DNA from: Candidatus Paraluminiphilus aquimaris
GTDB lineage: Bacteria; Pseudomonadota; Gammaproteobacteria; Pseudomonadales; Halieaceae
Assembly: GCF_026230195.1 (NCBI RefSeq)
Contig: NZ_CP036501.1
Location: 1,798,001 to 1,862,000 of the forward strand
Length of the DNA: 64,000 nt
Direction: 5' to 3'
Shown: one piece after another, positions 25,665 through 36,289 of the stretch
How the letters are laid out: every line of letters starts with the position of its first letter
Position numbering within the stretch: the stretch's first letter is position 1
The notes under the pieces: generated by a model
Databases searched by the model: none
Told to the model about the DNA's origin: nothing
What the model saw: only the letters and a program-made list of their open reading frames with translations
Position numbers and translations under genes: made by a program

Positions 25665-26776
25665 GTAAGACAAGGTCGATACACCAAATAAACGGTCAGC
25701 TGTTAATCCTTTTTGCGGCCTTTTATTCGAGCCTGGCAAACGCCTTTGCGGCACCTCAGTCGCCAGATAGCGAACGAGAGAAGTCGGCAATTTTGGTCGC
25801 GAGCTCAGAGCGAGGCGTCGTGACACTCACATCCGACTTGGATATTGGTATCACGATCAGTTCGGATATTCCCTTGCAAAGTGGGACCGCAATGGAGGGG
25901 GCATTTCGCGAAACTGAAGCGCAACTCTTAGGCGCCAAGCAGCGACGGGTATTTGAGAATGCGGGTCAGTGGGGCGTCGTTAGGTTGTATCCCCAGCCCT
26001 CTCTGATTCCGCAGTTAATGCTCGATATGGTTGTTTTACAATCGGATGGGAGACAACTTCGTGTTCATGCGATGTTAACCGGGGTGCATGGGGATACGCT
26101 CTTAAGCGACACCTATTTGGATTATGCAAGCAGTGAGGGTGTTTTAACCGCAGACAACGAAGACCCTTTTACCGATTTGTTTCACCGTATTCACAATGAT
26201 GTGGCGACCAAGGTTGCTCTGATGCCGGAGTCTGAGGACTATCTGAGGCAGCTTTCCTTTCTGCGGTATGCCCAGCAACTTGCGCCCCAAGCGTTTGAGG
26301 CCTACCTCAGTCGTGAAGGTGAGAGCTGGCAACTCCTTCGGGCGCCCGCTGAGCAAGACCCAATGTATCAGCGCATTTCAAAACTCAGGGAGTATGAGTT
26401 GCTCTTTGTTGATACTATTGACGAGCAACTGACGAGCGCGCTTCGTGAGATTGATACGGCGTATCGCCTGTGGCTTCGAGCGAGTAAAGAGCAGCTCGAC
26501 TGGCTGGAAAAGCGAAGAGCGCGTGGCGTAAACGCAGAAGGCCTTGCCGACGATTCTGCGTTTGCACGTCATCAGGCTGTCTATGCGGCTTATCGATCGT
26601 TAAAGATTCATGAGCAAGAACTTTTCGAATTGGTTTTAGATCTGGAGAGCGAGTCACGCTCCACGGCACTCGAGATCGAGGAAACCGTCGTCACGCTCGA
26701 GGGAACGCTTGAGCAGCAATATCGGGAGTGGCGCGAGGCACTGGCGAAAATAATGATGTTGGAGAACGTGTTTTGA
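25649..26776 (+). CDS. Exported protein of unknown function with helical C-terminus
   Basis: 375 residues. An N-terminal hydrophobic stretch (LLILFAAFYSSLANAFAA) looks like a signal peptide with AxA cleavage. The first half is beta-rich; residues about 245-375 are almost entirely helical and charged (REIDTAYRLWLRASKEQLDW ... EQQYREWREALAKIM). No family recognised. It overlaps the lipoprotein gene by 16 bases and the rlmKL start by four, so it is translated from the same mRNA; the preceding lipoprotein is the natural candidate partner. Confidence 0.72.
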   Translation: MHHALSKTRSIHQINGQLLILFAAFYSSLANAFAAPQSPDSEREKSAILVASSERGVVTLTSDLDIGITISSDIPLQSGTAMEGAFRETEAQLLGAKQRRVFENAGQWGVVRLYPQPSLIPQLMLDMVVLQSDGRQLRVHAMLTGVHGDTLLSDTYLDYASSEGVLTADNEDPFTDLFHRIHNDVATKVALMPESEDYLRQLSFLRYAQQLAPQAFEAYLSREGESWQLLRAPAEQDPMYQRISKLREYELLFVDTIDEQLTSALREIDTAYRLWLRASKEQLDWLEKRRARGVNAEGLADDSAFARHQAVYAAYRSLKIHEQELFELVLDLESESRSTALEIEETVVTLEGTLEQQYREWREALAKIMMLENVF

Positions 26777-28965
26777 GCAGTAGCCTCTCATTTTTAGCGA
26801 CCTGTCCAGTTGGGCTCGGGACGTTACTGGTAACCGAGCTCGAAGAGTTGGGTGCCACGGGCTTGCGGGAGACGCCAGCCGGTGTTCACTTCGAGGGTTC
26901 ACTCGCGATCGCTTACCGGGCTTGTTTATGGAGTCGGCTGGCAAACCGAATTTTACTGCGCATCAGCGATACGGCTGTGGCCACAGCAGACGATGTCTAC
27001 ACCAGTGCTCGCACTGTTAGATGGTCTGAGCATCTCGGCGTAAAAACGCGGTTTGCCGTTGAGTTTAAGGGGCAGAGTCATGCCATCAAAAATACGCACT
27101 TTGGCGCGCTCAAGGTTAAAGACGGCATCGTTGACTTTTTCCGCGATCGTGAAGGTATTCGGCCCTCAGTAGACGCTAAGCGACCTGATTTGCGGATTGT
27201 AGCGCAGCTGTCGAAGGGACGATTAGTTCTAAATCTGGATCTGTCTGGGGACAGCTTGCATCGCCGAGGCTATCGACTCGAAGGTGGCAAGGCGCCGCTA
27301 AAAGAGAATGTGGCGGCCGCCGTGTTGATTCGAGCGGGATGGCCGCAAATCGCTCAAGAGGGCGGTTCACTCATTGATCCCATGTGTGGATCCGGAACGC
27401 TGCTATTAGAGGCTGCCCAGATGGCGATGTCGATTGCGCCCGGTCTAGGAAGGGAGCGTTTTGGTTTCCACGGTTGGCTTGGGCACCGCGAGGACCAATG
27501 GCTCACGATTCGATCCGAAGCGCAGTCCAAAAAATGCAGCGAGTTACCCGAGAATGTCGAAATACGTGGCTACGATGGTGATATTGGGGCGATTCGGAAG
27601 GCCGAGGAGAACACGCAGCGAATGGGTATGGCGTCCTGCGTTAGGGTAAGAGCACGACAGCTCTCCGATGTGGCGAAGCCTACTCACAGAGAGATGGGCA
27701 AGGGGTTGCTCGTGGTTAATCCGCCTTGGGGCGAGCGATTGGGGCACGATGAGGCTGTCCAGAAACTTTACGCGACATTGGGGCGGGTCCTGCATAGCGA
27801 ATTTTCGGGTTGGCAAGCGGCGGTTCTCGCACTGGACACAAAGCATGCTCGCGCCACGGGTCTTCGGAGTCACAAAAACTACAAACTCAAAAGTGGCCCC
27901 CTTGATATTGCCGTGTATTTGTTCGATTTAGCCCAAGATAACGAATTGCGTGAGTTGGTTAAGGAGAAAAAGGGCACCGTGGCGGAGACTCCTGCCTTAC
28001 CTGAGTTATCAGCGGGCGGCCACATGTTTGCAAACCGCCTTCAGAAAAATTTAAAACGGCTTAAGAAATGGCGTCAGCAGAGCGAAACTGCGTGCTTTCG
28101 TCTCTATGATGCCGATATGCCCGAATACGCGGTGGCGGTTGATGTCTACGAAAGCTGCGTCCACGTGGCGGAGTATGTGGCACCTAAGTCTGTCAGCGAG
28201 TCGGATGCTACACGGCGGTTTAACGAGGTGGTGGATGCCTGCCAAGTGGTTTTCAATATTGTTGATCGAGACCAAATTGGCGTGAAGCGGCGAGAGCGGC
28301 AACGTGGAACGCGACAATATGAGCGAGTGTCGCAACGCGGTGAACGATCTCAGATAACTGAGTTGGGCGCTCGCCTATGGGTCAACCTCCACGACTACCT
28401 GGATACGGGATTATTTCTTGATCACCGACCGATACGCAGAAAGATTCAGAGCGAGGTACGAGGCAAGCGCTTTCTTAACCTTTTTTCCTACACGGGCGTC
28501 GCGAGTGTTCAAGCAGCCCTCGGCGGGGCGAGGTACACGACCAGTGTTGATTTGAGTAATACCTACCTCAACTGGTTCAAGGAGAATCTGGCGAGTAACG
28601 GCCTAGCTGAGTCGCAAAACCGTGCCATTAGAGCGGATGTGATGGCTTGGCTAGAGAGCGAAGAATCGGTCTACGATATTATCTTGCTCGATCCACCTAC
28701 GTTCTCCAACTCCAAGGCCACTGAACAGCATTTTGACGTCCAGCGTGATCACCCTGTCCTTGTCACCCGGGCGATGGCGCGCTTGGAGCCGGAAGGGGTT
28801 CTTTATTTTTCAAATAATCACCGCAAGTTCGCGTTGGATGATGAGCTGGCGACACGTTTCGCTGTCGAGGAGATTACTCAGTCGACGATTGACCCGGATT
28901 TTCAACGGTCCGCGGGCATCCATCGATGCTGGGCAATTCGTCATACGCCGCCGACGGTTCAGTGA
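26773..28965 (+). CDS. rlmL: Bifunctional 23S rRNA methyltransferase (G2445-N2 / G2069-N7)
   Basis: 730 residues from the TTG that overlaps the previous stop (TTGA); an earlier GTG at 26728 lies inside the upstream gene and gives non-family sequence, whereas SSSLSFLATCPVGLGTLLVT matches the RlmKL N-terminus. THUMP domain is about 40-155; the first methyltransferase has MCGSGTLLLEAAQMA and NPPWGERLG (N2-guanine); the second has FLNLFSYTGVASVQA and DPPTFSNSK (RlmK, N7). It modifies two residues of 23S rRNA during 50S assembly. Confidence 0.96.
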   Translation: MSSSLSFLATCPVGLGTLLVTELEELGATGLRETPAGVHFEGSLAIAYRACLWSRLANRILLRISDTAVATADDVYTSARTVRWSEHLGVKTRFAVEFKGQSHAIKNTHFGALKVKDGIVDFFRDREGIRPSVDAKRPDLRIVAQLSKGRLVLNLDLSGDSLHRRGYRLEGGKAPLKENVAAAVLIRAGWPQIAQEGGSLIDPMCGSGTLLLEAAQMAMSIAPGLGRERFGFHGWLGHREDQWLTIRSEAQSKKCSELPENVEIRGYDGDIGAIRKAEENTQRMGMASCVRVRARQLSDVAKPTHREMGKGLLVVNPPWGERLGHDEAVQKLYATLGRVLHSEFSGWQAAVLALDTKHARATGLRSHKNYKLKSGPLDIAVYLFDLAQDNELRELVKEKKGTVAETPALPELSAGGHMFANRLQKNLKRLKKWRQQSETACFRLYDADMPEYAVAVDVYESCVHVAEYVAPKSVSESDATRRFNEVVDACQVVFNIVDRDQIGVKRRERQRGTRQYERVSQRGERSQITELGARLWVNLHDYLDTGLFLDHRPIRRKIQSEVRGKRFLNLFSYTGVASVQAALGGARYTTSVDLSNTYLNWFKENLASNGLAESQNRAIRADVMAWLESEESVYDIILLDPPTFSNSKATEQHFDVQRDHPVLVTRAMARLEPEGVLYFSNNHRKFALDDELATRFAVEEITQSTIDPDFQRSAGIHRCWAIRHTPPTVQ

Positions 28966-29203
28966 TTAGGGCGGACACTCACTTTCCAAAGAACGATTGC
29001 TTGAGACGCATGTCATTGGGTGCGGGACCCGCAATCGATGGAACCTGCATGACCTGTTTCGACGCCTAAATTTTGTGTGCATTTGTCCCGATCTTGGACC
29101 GCCAATCGACCTATTTGCCCGGTCTCAAGGATCGGCAGATCCCAGCGCTTTATGATAGACTCCGCGCCGTTTGTGCCCCTCGGGCGTTTTCATGGAAGTA
29201 GCT

Positions 29204-29220
29204 GAGCAGTGGGGCTGCTC
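29204..29220 (+). promoter_or_regulatory. Hairpin in the leuC leader
   Basis: GAGCAG (29204-29209) and CTGCTC (29215-29220) form a 6-bp stem with loop TGGGG, ending 25 bases before the leuC ATG. A TATGAT -10-like hexamer is at 29151-29156. No leucine-rich leader peptide is seen, so this may influence translation rather than be a classical attenuator. Confidence 0.3.
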
Positions 29221-29244
29221 CACACGTTTACAAAGGATCTTATT

Positions 29245-30669
29245 ATGGGACGCACGCTTTACGACAAGCTGTGGGATGCACACCTTGTTGATGAACGCGA
29301 TGATGGCTCTGCGCTGATATACATCGATCGACACCTCATTCATGAAGTGACCTCACCACAGGCCTTTGAAGGGCTTCGGTTACAAAATCGACAACCTCGA
29401 CGCTTGAATGCAAATGTTGCAGTCCCTGACCACAATGTCTCGACCGACCCGCACGAGCGCGCACTTAAGGGTTACTCGGGTGTCGCTGACGATACGAGCA
29501 GGCTGCAACTCGAGACGCTCAATGAGAACTGTGATGCTTTTAACATTCCGCTGATTGACCTCGCTGATCAGCGTCAGGGCATCGTGCATGTAATGGGTCC
29601 AGAGCAGGGTGCTACCTTGCCCGGTATGACTATTGTGTGTGGCGACTCGCATACCTCCACGCACGGCGCATTTGGTGCGTTGGCGCACGGCATCGGCACA
29701 TCGGAGGTTGAGCACGTGCTTGCCACTCAATGCCTACTGACGAAAAAAATGAAGAACTTCCGTGTGCGAATAGAAGGCGAGATACAGCCGGGAGTCTCAG
29801 CAAAGGATCTTGCGCTCGCCGTCATTGGTCGAATTGGCACAGCAGGCGCCACGGGTTGCGCCGTAGAATTTGCGGGATCAGCCGTCACATCGTTATCGAT
29901 GGAAGGCCGAATGACCCTTTGCAACATGGCCATCGAGGCAGGAGCTCGCGCTGGTATGGTCGGGGTTGACGACACCACACTCGCCTACGTCGAAGGACGT
30001 CCGATGGCGCCTAAGGGTGAACAATGGGCACAAGCTCGGGCGTATTGGGAGACACTGCACAGCGATGAGGGGGCTGTCTTCGATCACGAGGTTGTGTTGG
30101 ATGCAGGTGATATCGGACCGCAAGTCACCTGGGGGACTTCTCCTGAAATGGTGACATCGATCACCGGGCGCGTGCCGAGTGGAGCCGATTTAAGTGATGA
30201 GACTGCTAAGAAGTCCTTGGCGAGGGCTTTGGAGTACATGGGGCTTGAAGAGGGCACTGCGCTTTCGGATGTGCCGGTGGATATGGTGTTTATTGGTTCG
30301 TGTACCAATGCACGGATTGAAGATATGCGTGCCGCCGCAGAAATTGTCCGCGGCCGGCAGAAAGCGGAAAACGTAGAACGCGTTTTGGTCGTACCCGGAT
30401 CGGGTTTGGTTAAAGCTGAAGCAGAAGCCGAGGGGCTCGATAAGGTTTTCATTCAGGCGGGGATGGAGTGGCGTGCGCCGGGATGCTCAATGTGTCTTGC
30501 GATGAATGCTGACAAAGTAGAGCCAGGTAAACGATGTGCATCGACGTCGAATCGTAATTTTGAAGGGCGTCAGGGGTTCGGAGGACGGACACATCTCGTC
30601 AGTCCTGCGATGGCCGCCGCCGCGGCGATATCGGGGACCTTCACTCATCCTGCAGAGTTGGAGGGCTAA
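29245..30669 (+). CDS. leuC: 3-isopropylmalate dehydratase large subunit
   Basis: 474 residues from the ATG at 29245, preceded by AAAGGAT; the frame extends 12 codons upstream without family similarity. [4Fe-4S] ligands are Cys353 ([11 protein letters not shown]), Cys414 and Cys417 (GCSMCLAMN), and HTSTHGAFG-type residues [15 protein letters not shown] occur in domain 1. With LeuD it isomerises 2-isopropylmalate to 3-isopropylmalate in leucine biosynthesis. First gene of the leuCDB-asd cluster, with a leader hairpin before it. Confidence 0.97.
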   Translation: MGRTLYDKLWDAHLVDERDDGSALIYIDRHLIHEVTSPQAFEGLRLQNRQPRRLNANVAVPDHNVSTDPHERALKGYSGVADDTSRLQLETLNENCDAFNIPLIDLADQRQGIVHVMGPEQGATLPGMTIVCGDSHTSTHGAFGALAHGIGTSEVEHVLATQCLLTKKMKNFRVRIEGEIQPGVSAKDLALAVIGRIGTAGATGCAVEFAGSAVTSLSMEGRMTLCNMAIEAGARAGMVGVDDTTLAYVEGRPMAPKGEQWAQARAYWETLHSDEGAVFDHEVVLDAGDIGPQVTWGTSPEMVTSITGRVPSGADLSDETAKKSLARALEYMGLEEGTALSDVPVDMVFIGSCTNARIEDMRAAAEIVRGRQKAENVERVLVVPGSGLVKAEAEAEGLDKVFIQAGMEWRAPGCSMCLAMNADKVEPGKRCASTSNRNFEGRQGFGGRTHLVSPAMAAAAAISGTFTHPAELEG

Positions 30670-30672
30670 ATA

Positions 30673-31323
30673 GTGCAAGCTTTTACCGTTCTTGAAGGTC
30701 TTGTTGTACCGCTCGATCGTGCAAATGTTGATACCGACCTCATCATTCCCAAACAGTTTTTGAAATCCATCAAGCGCACAGGCTTTGGTCCTAATTTGTT
30801 TGATGAGTTGCGTTACTTAGATCCTTATGACGAAACCAATCCAACCGGCTCGCGGCAGGTCAATCCTGATTTCACGCTTAATCAAGCTCGGTATAAAGGT
30901 GCGACGATACTGCTGGGGCGCGAAAACTTTGGCTGTGGGTCGAGTCGCGAGCACGCCGTCTGGGCTTTGGATCAGTTTGGCATCAAATGCGTCATTGCGC
31001 CGAGCTTTGCTGATATTTTTAAGAACAACGCTTTCAAAAGTGGTCTATTGCCCGTGGAACTGCCTGAAAGTGAAATCGATGCGTTGTTTGCGCGCATTGC
31101 GTCCGGCGAGACACTTCAGTTGAGAGTCGACTTGGTTCAAGAGCAAGTGTGGGTCGATTCGTCTCGCAGTGTGAGTTTCAGCGTAGATCCTTTCCGGCGT
31201 AACTGCTTGCTCGAGGGGCTCGACGACATCGGTATTACCCTGCAGCGTGAGGAGGCCATCTCGCGATTTGAGGCACAGCATAAAGAATCACAGCCTTGGC
31301 TTTTTAATGAGGTGAACTTGTGA
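30673..31323 (+). CDS. leuD: 3-isopropylmalate dehydratase small subunit
   Basis: 216 residues, usual length. It begins at a GTG, with GGAGGG from the leuC 3' end as ribosome site. The swivel-domain motifs are [31 protein letters not shown] and [13 protein letters not shown]. It forms the heterodimer with LeuC; the genes are three bases apart, and the stop overlaps the leuB start. Confidence 0.97.
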   Translation: MQAFTVLEGLVVPLDRANVDTDLIIPKQFLKSIKRTGFGPNLFDELRYLDPYDETNPTGSRQVNPDFTLNQARYKGATILLGRENFGCGSSREHAVWALDQFGIKCVIAPSFADIFKNNAFKSGLLPVELPESEIDALFARIASGETLQLRVDLVQEQVWVDSSRSVSFSVDPFRRNCLLEGLDDIGITLQREEAISRFEAQHKESQPWLFNEVNL

Positions 31324-32405
31324 AGCGACATCACGTCTTACTTTTGCCGGGCGACGGTATCGGTCCGGAGGTCGTCAATGAGGCGAGGCGCGTGATGGAG
31401 GCCGTTGCAACGTTGCATAGTTTTGGCCTTGATTTCTCCGTTGCAGACCTTGGTGGCGTTGCGATTGATCGCTGCGGTGATCCTTACCCTGAGGCCACAA
31501 GAGAGCTGGCCAGAGCCGCCGATGCGATTCTGCTTGGAGCAGTCGGTGGGCCGACTTGGGATGATTTACCCGCTCCTGATCGCCCCGAACGGGGTTTGCT
31601 CGCGATACGAGCAGACCTCGACCTATTCTGTAATTTGCGTCCTGCGCTTTTGTATCCGCAGTTGGCGGACGCGTCGAGCCTTAAGCCCGAATTAGTTGCA
31701 GGTCTTGATCTACTTATCGTGCGGGAGCTCACCGGCGGAATTTATTTTGGAGAGCCGCGTGGCATAGAGACCGACGACGTGGGCTTACGCCGGGGCTTCA
31801 ATACAGATGTTTATAACGAGGATGAAATTCGGCGGATTGCGCATCTCGCCTTTCAGTTTGCTCGCAAGCGTGGAGGTCGCCTCTGCTCAGTGGACAAAGC
31901 TAACGTGCTTGAAGTCACCATGCTATGGCGTGAGATTGTGTCTGAGTTGGCCGACCAATACCCGGATGTGCAGCTGAGTCACATGTATGTTGACAACGCA
32001 GCTATGCAGTTGGTTCGGGAGCCTAAGCAGTTCGACGTGGTGCTCACAGGTAACTTGTTTGGCGATATTTTGTCCGATACGGCTGCGATGCTTACGGGTT
32101 CCATTGGCATGCTGCCATCGGCGTCACTGAATTCAGAGTCCCGAGGGCTTTACGAGCCGGTTCATGGCTCGGCGCCTGATATAGCCGGACAGGGCAAGTC
32201 GAATCCACTTGCGACAATCTTATCCGCTGCGATGCTTCTGCGTTATTCACTCGATGAGGATGCAGCAGCTCAGGCGATAGAGGGTGCAGTGGAGCGTGTA
32301 CTCGATAGTGGATTGCGGACAGGTGACATTGCAGCGCCCGATGAGTCTGTGTGTACGACATCGGAGATGGGTGATGCGGTGGTGCGTGAGTTGAGAGCGG
32401 TATAG
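31320..32405 (+). CDS. leuB: 3-isopropylmalate dehydrogenase
   Basis: 361 residues from a GTG that overlaps the leuD stop (GTGA). Motifs [61 protein letters not shown] and [19 protein letters not shown] are the NAD-dependent decarboxylating dehydrogenase signature. It converts 3-isopropylmalate to 2-oxoisocaproate. Part of leuCDB. Confidence 0.97.
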   Translation: MKRHHVLLLPGDGIGPEVVNEARRVMEAVATLHSFGLDFSVADLGGVAIDRCGDPYPEATRELARAADAILLGAVGGPTWDDLPAPDRPERGLLAIRADLDLFCNLRPALLYPQLADASSLKPELVAGLDLLIVRELTGGIYFGEPRGIETDDVGLRRGFNTDVYNEDEIRRIAHLAFQFARKRGGRLCSVDKANVLEVTMLWREIVSELADQYPDVQLSHMYVDNAAMQLVREPKQFDVVLTGNLFGDILSDTAAMLTGSIGMLPSASLNSESRGLYEPVHGSAPDIAGQGKSNPLATILSAAMLLRYSLDEDAAAQAIEGAVERVLDSGLRTGDIAAPDESVCTTSEMGDAVVRELRAV

Positions 32406-32420
32406 AGAGTTAGATTGAGT

Positions 32421-33440
32421 ATGAAGACATATAATGTAGCAATTGTCGGCGCAACCGGCGCGGTCGGTGAGGTCTTACTCGAGCTGCTCGAGGAACGGGA
32501 TTTTCCGGTGGACAAGCTGTTTTTGCTGGCCTCGCAGCGTTCTGCTGGGAGCACCCTGAGCTTTCGTGGCAAGCGAATTACGGTTCAAAATCTTGCAGAA
32601 TTCGACTTCTCGCAGGTGCAAATAGGGCTTTTCTCTGCGGGCGGCTCGATTAGTGCGGAGTACGCACCCAAGGCCGCAGCGGCCGGTTGCGTCGTAATCG
32701 ACAACACGTCGCACTTCCGGCGAGAAGCGGACATCCCACTCGTTGTTCCTGAAGTAAATAGTCACGCGATCGCACGGTTCGCTGATCGAAACATCATTGC
32801 TAATCCCAATTGTTCTACGATTCAGATGCTAGTGGCGCTTAAGCCCATTTACGACGCGGTTGGGATTTCTCGTATCAACGTGTCAACCTACCAAGCGGTT
32901 AGTGGCACAGGGAAGTCCGCGATAGAGGAGCTCGCCGCTCAGACGGCGCGTTTACTCAACGGGCAACCCGTGGAGTCAAAGGTCTATCCGAAGCAGATTG
33001 CGTTCAATGCGTTGCCGCATATTGATACGTTTCAGGATAATGGCTACACGCGGGAAGAGATGAAAATGGTGTGGGAGACACAGAAGATTTTTGAGGATGA
33101 CACCATCGCGGTGAACCCCACCTGTGTTCGAATCCCTGTCTTCCATGGTCACTCTGAGGCTGTGCACATCGAAACGAACAGCCCAATAACCGCTGAGAAG
33201 GCTCGCGAGTTACTGGAGAATGCACCGGGTGTCTGCGTGATAGATACCCAAGAGGATGGTGGCTATCCCACCCCTGTTTCTGATGGCGCGGGTTCTGATC
33301 CGGTTTATGTTGGACGTATTCGCGAGGACATCAGTCATGAGATGGGCCTAAACCTCTGGGTGGTGTCAGATAATCTTCGCAAAGGTGCGGCGTTAAACTC
33401 TATCCAAATTGCTGAAGTATTGATTGAAAAATACCTCTGA
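32421..33440 (+). CDS. asd: Aspartate-semialdehyde dehydrogenase
   Basis: 339 residues from the ATG at 32421; a TTG two codons earlier is possible. NADP-binding VAIVGATGAVGEVLL at the N-terminus, active-site Cys131 in NPNCSTIQM, and the later VPVFHGHSEAVHIE-type segment (RIPVFHGHSEAVHIE). It reduces aspartyl phosphate to the semialdehyde for lysine, threonine, methionine and diaminopimelate. The leuB-asd-fimV-truA order is Pseudomonas-like. The short-form Asd type is more similar to Pseudomonas Usg/Asd proteins than to E. coli Asd. Confidence 0.95.
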   Translation: MKTYNVAIVGATGAVGEVLLELLEERDFPVDKLFLLASQRSAGSTLSFRGKRITVQNLAEFDFSQVQIGLFSAGGSISAEYAPKAAAAGCVVIDNTSHFRREADIPLVVPEVNSHAIARFADRNIIANPNCSTIQMLVALKPIYDAVGISRINVSTYQAVSGTGKSAIEELAAQTARLLNGQPVESKVYPKQIAFNALPHIDTFQDNGYTREEMKMVWETQKIFEDDTIAVNPTCVRIPVFHGHSEAVHIETNSPITAEKARELLENAPGVCVIDTQEDGGYPTPVSDGAGSDPVYVGRIREDISHEMGLNLWVVSDNLRKGAALNSIQIAEVLIEKYL

Positions 33441-33492
33441 CAAAGACTCAACTTCCCGTTACCATCGAGACATCTTGGGGAACGGTAAGGTC

Positions 33493-35424
33493 ATGACGAG
33501 TCGACGTTTTTATAGATTGTTTTCTGGCGGTTTGGGCCTGTTTTTGTCACAAACCGCATTGGCAATTGGCATAGGCGATATCGCCGTAGATTCCTACGTT
33601 AACGAGCCGCTCAGCGCTCGCATCGCTATATTAGATCCCAAAGACGTATCGGAGTCGGAAGTCATTGCTTCACTCGCCTCATTAGCTGACTTCGAGCGGC
33701 TGGATGTAGAACGCCACTATTCGCTTAGCTCACTGGTATTTGAGGCCGACATCGGCAGTTCCGAATCAGCGAATATTCGCGTCACGACCAAAGACCCAGT
33801 TCGTGAGCCATACCTGAACTTCCTCGTTGAGTTGAAGTGGCCTGAGGGAAGGGTGCTTCGGGAGTACACGGTTTTCCTGGATTTGCGCCCTGATCAGGTA
33901 GCACAGGTAAGACAGAGCGGAGGCGCGATCGCTCGCCGAACTCGCGCTGAAGAAAGGCTGGCACCGGGCACCTATCGCGTTGCGCCTAATGACACCCTCG
34001 GGGCAATCGCCGCGAAGTTTCGGGTTGACGACTTATCCATCGATCAAATGATGCTGGCGATTAAAGAGGCCAATGCAGGGAAGTTCTTGCGGGACAACAT
34101 TAACGGCATCCGAGCGGGTGTCCTTTTGGATATCCCCACAAGTGTTAGCCCATCGCTAACGGCGGGTGAGGCGGCTCAGCAAGTAGTGGACCAATGGGTG
34201 GAGTGGAAAAATCCCGCAGCGCCGCGAGGGTTGCGGATTGTTGCGGATAACGAACTTGAGCGACCCGAAGAGGACATGCAGGTTCCCAGTGGCTCTCAGA
34301 GCATCGTCGCGGTTAATAGTCCGCCGGCGGTGTTGCCTGCTGGTGCCGCGTCTCCTGCTCCAACCCAAAATCCTGTCTCCAATGGCGATGTGGCAGATTT
34401 GGCGGCGATAGAGGCGCGTCTTGAAACGCTCAGCGAACAACTCATTGAGATCCGGAGTGTTGTGGCCGACAAGGATCAGCAGATCGCATCGCTCAAAGCT
34501 GAGCTGGCTGCGCGTCCCGTCATAGCATCCGAACAACCGAGTACAGCTGCCGACCAAGCCGCTGAGGCGGCGGAAGTCCAGTCCGACAGCAATGTCGTTT
34601 GGTGGGGACTTCTTGCCTTGGCGCTGGGTGCCGCGGGGTATCGCCTTCGTCACAGACTGAGCTCCTCGAGCGAGGCAGTTTCCGGCCATTACGGAGCTTC
34701 TGACGCTAAAAAGACCGATAACGCGCTCGATGAGCTACTACCGGTGCCTGCACAGAGCAGTAAATTGAACCCAAGAAGCGACTCTGAGGCATCAAAAGGC
34801 TACGGCGAGTCGCTTCTCACGGGCTATGCGGCCGACCAATCCCTGTCCGATGCCATTGCCGAGGCTGATATCTATGTGGCGTACGGTCGCCACCAACATG
34901 CGTTAGATACCTTGGAAGCAGCGTCTGCAGCGGAGCCAACTAACGCATCGGGTCTTTTAAAGATGCTCGAAATCTACATCAGCCTTGATCGGATCGAAGA
35001 GGCGCAAGGTTTGCTGCAAGCGATTGAGCAATCGGGAGACCGAGACGCGCTTTTAACAGCCACTGATCAGCTGTCTAACATAAGTGGCGTTCTGACAGGC
35101 GATTCAGCATCACAAGCGCTCGCCGCAGAGGTATCTCCGCCAGAGGTCGCTGTCGACTCAGAGGCCTCTCTTGATGTGGACATATCACTGGACATCGAAT
35201 TTCAGGAAGCAGCGCAGCCCGAAAGCGTGACGCCTAAAGAGAGCGACGCTTCCAGTATGCTCGACACTGAAGAAGATCCCGCAGAGACAGCGCTTGACCT
35301 GGCGCGAGCGTATCTTGATATGGGCGATAAGACGGGAGCAAAGGAGCTACTTGAGACGGCTATTTCAATGGGGGATGACGCGCAGGTAGAGGTCGCGAAG
35401 CAACTGCTCGCGTCGATCGAGTAA
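33493..35424 (+). CDS. fimV: FimV/HubP-like polar hub protein
   Basis: 643 residues from the ATG at 33493 (GGTAAGG upstream); the frame begins earlier but those codons precede the signal peptide. Order: signal peptide ending ALA, the FimV N-terminal region (GDIAVDSYVNEPLSARI), LysM about 159-217 (GTYRVAPNDTLGAIAAKF), a coiled coil, one transmembrane segment about 368-386 (WWGLLALALGAAGY), a long acidic cytoplasmic part with TPR-like repeats, and the FimV C-terminal motif at about 602-643 (DLARAYLDMGDKTGAKELLE). FimV/HubP organises cell poles, type IV pili and chemotaxis. Shorter than P. aeruginosa FimV. Confidence 0.93.
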   Translation: MTSRRFYRLFSGGLGLFLSQTALAIGIGDIAVDSYVNEPLSARIAILDPKDVSESEVIASLASLADFERLDVERHYSLSSLVFEADIGSSESANIRVTTKDPVREPYLNFLVELKWPEGRVLREYTVFLDLRPDQVAQVRQSGGAIARRTRAEERLAPGTYRVAPNDTLGAIAAKFRVDDLSIDQMMLAIKEANAGKFLRDNINGIRAGVLLDIPTSVSPSLTAGEAAQQVVDQWVEWKNPAAPRGLRIVADNELERPEEDMQVPSGSQSIVAVNSPPAVLPAGAASPAPTQNPVSNGDVADLAAIEARLETLSEQLIEIRSVVADKDQQIASLKAELAARPVIASEQPSTAADQAAEAAEVQSDSNVVWWGLLALALGAAGYRLRHRLSSSSEAVSGHYGASDAKKTDNALDELLPVPAQSSKLNPRSDSEASKGYGESLLTGYAADQSLSDAIAEADIYVAYGRHQHALDTLEAASAAEPTNASGLLKMLEIYISLDRIEEAQGLLQAIEQSGDRDALLTATDQLSNISGVLTGDSASQALAAEVSPPEVAVDSEASLDVDISLDIEFQEAAQPESVTPKESDASSMLDTEEDPAETALDLARAYLDMGDKTGAKELLETAISMGDDAQVEVAKQLLASIE

Positions 35425-35429
35425 GTTCC

Positions 35430-36260
35430 ATGCTGTTCTCTGATATGCCCCTCGCGCCCAATACGAGGGTGGCACTGCGGGTGGAGTACCACGGCGGGGC
35501 TTTCAATGGTTGGCAGGCGCAAACCAAACTCGATGTTCCAACGGTTCAGGAGGCACTTGAGGCTGGTTTGTCCAAAATTGCTGCCGCGCCGGTAAAAACT
35601 TCATGCGCTGGTAGGACCGATACAGGCGTTCATGCATCGGGTCAGATCGTGCATTTTGATGACCCTGTAGGTCGAAGCTTGAAGTCATGGGTCTTTGGCA
35701 CAAATAGCGAAACCCCTGATTCGATATCAATTCACTGGGCTGGCGATGTCGCCTCGGACTTCCATGCTCGCTTCAGTGCAACGTCACGGCGCTATCGCTA
35801 CATCATCTGCAATACACCAACAAAGCCTGCGCAGCTAACGGGTTTAGTTTCCCCCTACAAACGACCATTGGACGCTGAGCTGATGAATCAGGCAGCGCAA
35901 ATTCTTGTAGGTGAAAACGATTTCAGTGCCTTTCGTGCTGCGAGTTGCCAGTCATCAACACCTTGGCGAAATATGACTTCGCTGTCGGTCAGGCGCCGAG
36001 GGGACTTTGTCTGGGTTGACCTTGAGGCAAATGCCTTTTTGCATCACATGGTCAGGAACATCGTAGGTAGTCTCTTATTAGTCGGAGCGGGCTTGCGTGA
36101 TGCGGTTTGGTTGTCAGACGTGTTTCATGGGAAAGACCGGACGGTAGCCGGTGACACCGCCGCTAGCGCAGGTTTATACCTTGTTGGTGTTAAGTACCCG
36201 AGAGAATTCAATATTCCTTTCGTGGCTGAGGCCCCCGCCTTCATGGCGCTCAGTATTTGA
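35430..36260 (+). CDS. truA: tRNA pseudouridine(38-40) synthase
   Basis: 276 residues from ATG at 35430 (an ATG five codons in is also possible; the family core begins RVALRVEYHGGAFNGWQ). Catalytic Asp lies in CAGRTDTGVHASGQ; FLHHMVRNIVGSLL is the second conserved block. It isomerises uridines 38-40 in the anticodon stem of many tRNAs. Located between fimV and trpF as in pseudomonads. Confidence 0.96.
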   Translation: MLFSDMPLAPNTRVALRVEYHGGAFNGWQAQTKLDVPTVQEALEAGLSKIAAAPVKTSCAGRTDTGVHASGQIVHFDDPVGRSLKSWVFGTNSETPDSISIHWAGDVASDFHARFSATSRRYRYIICNTPTKPAQLTGLVSPYKRPLDAELMNQAAQILVGENDFSAFRAASCQSSTPWRNMTSLSVRRRGDFVWVDLEANAFLHHMVRNIVGSLLLVGAGLRDAVWLSDVFHGKDRTVAGDTAASAGLYLVGVKYPREFNIPFVAEAPAFMALSI

Positions 36261-36289
36261 TACACTAGCCCACTTTTGGGAAGACCAGC

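Noticed and set aside
29185-29310. Possible leader peptide before leuC
   Set aside because: The frame beginning near 29191 runs into leuC in another register and has no run of Leu codons.
34156-34689. 177-codon frame antisense to fimV
   Set aside because: Arg/Cys-rich shadow without motifs inside a real gene.
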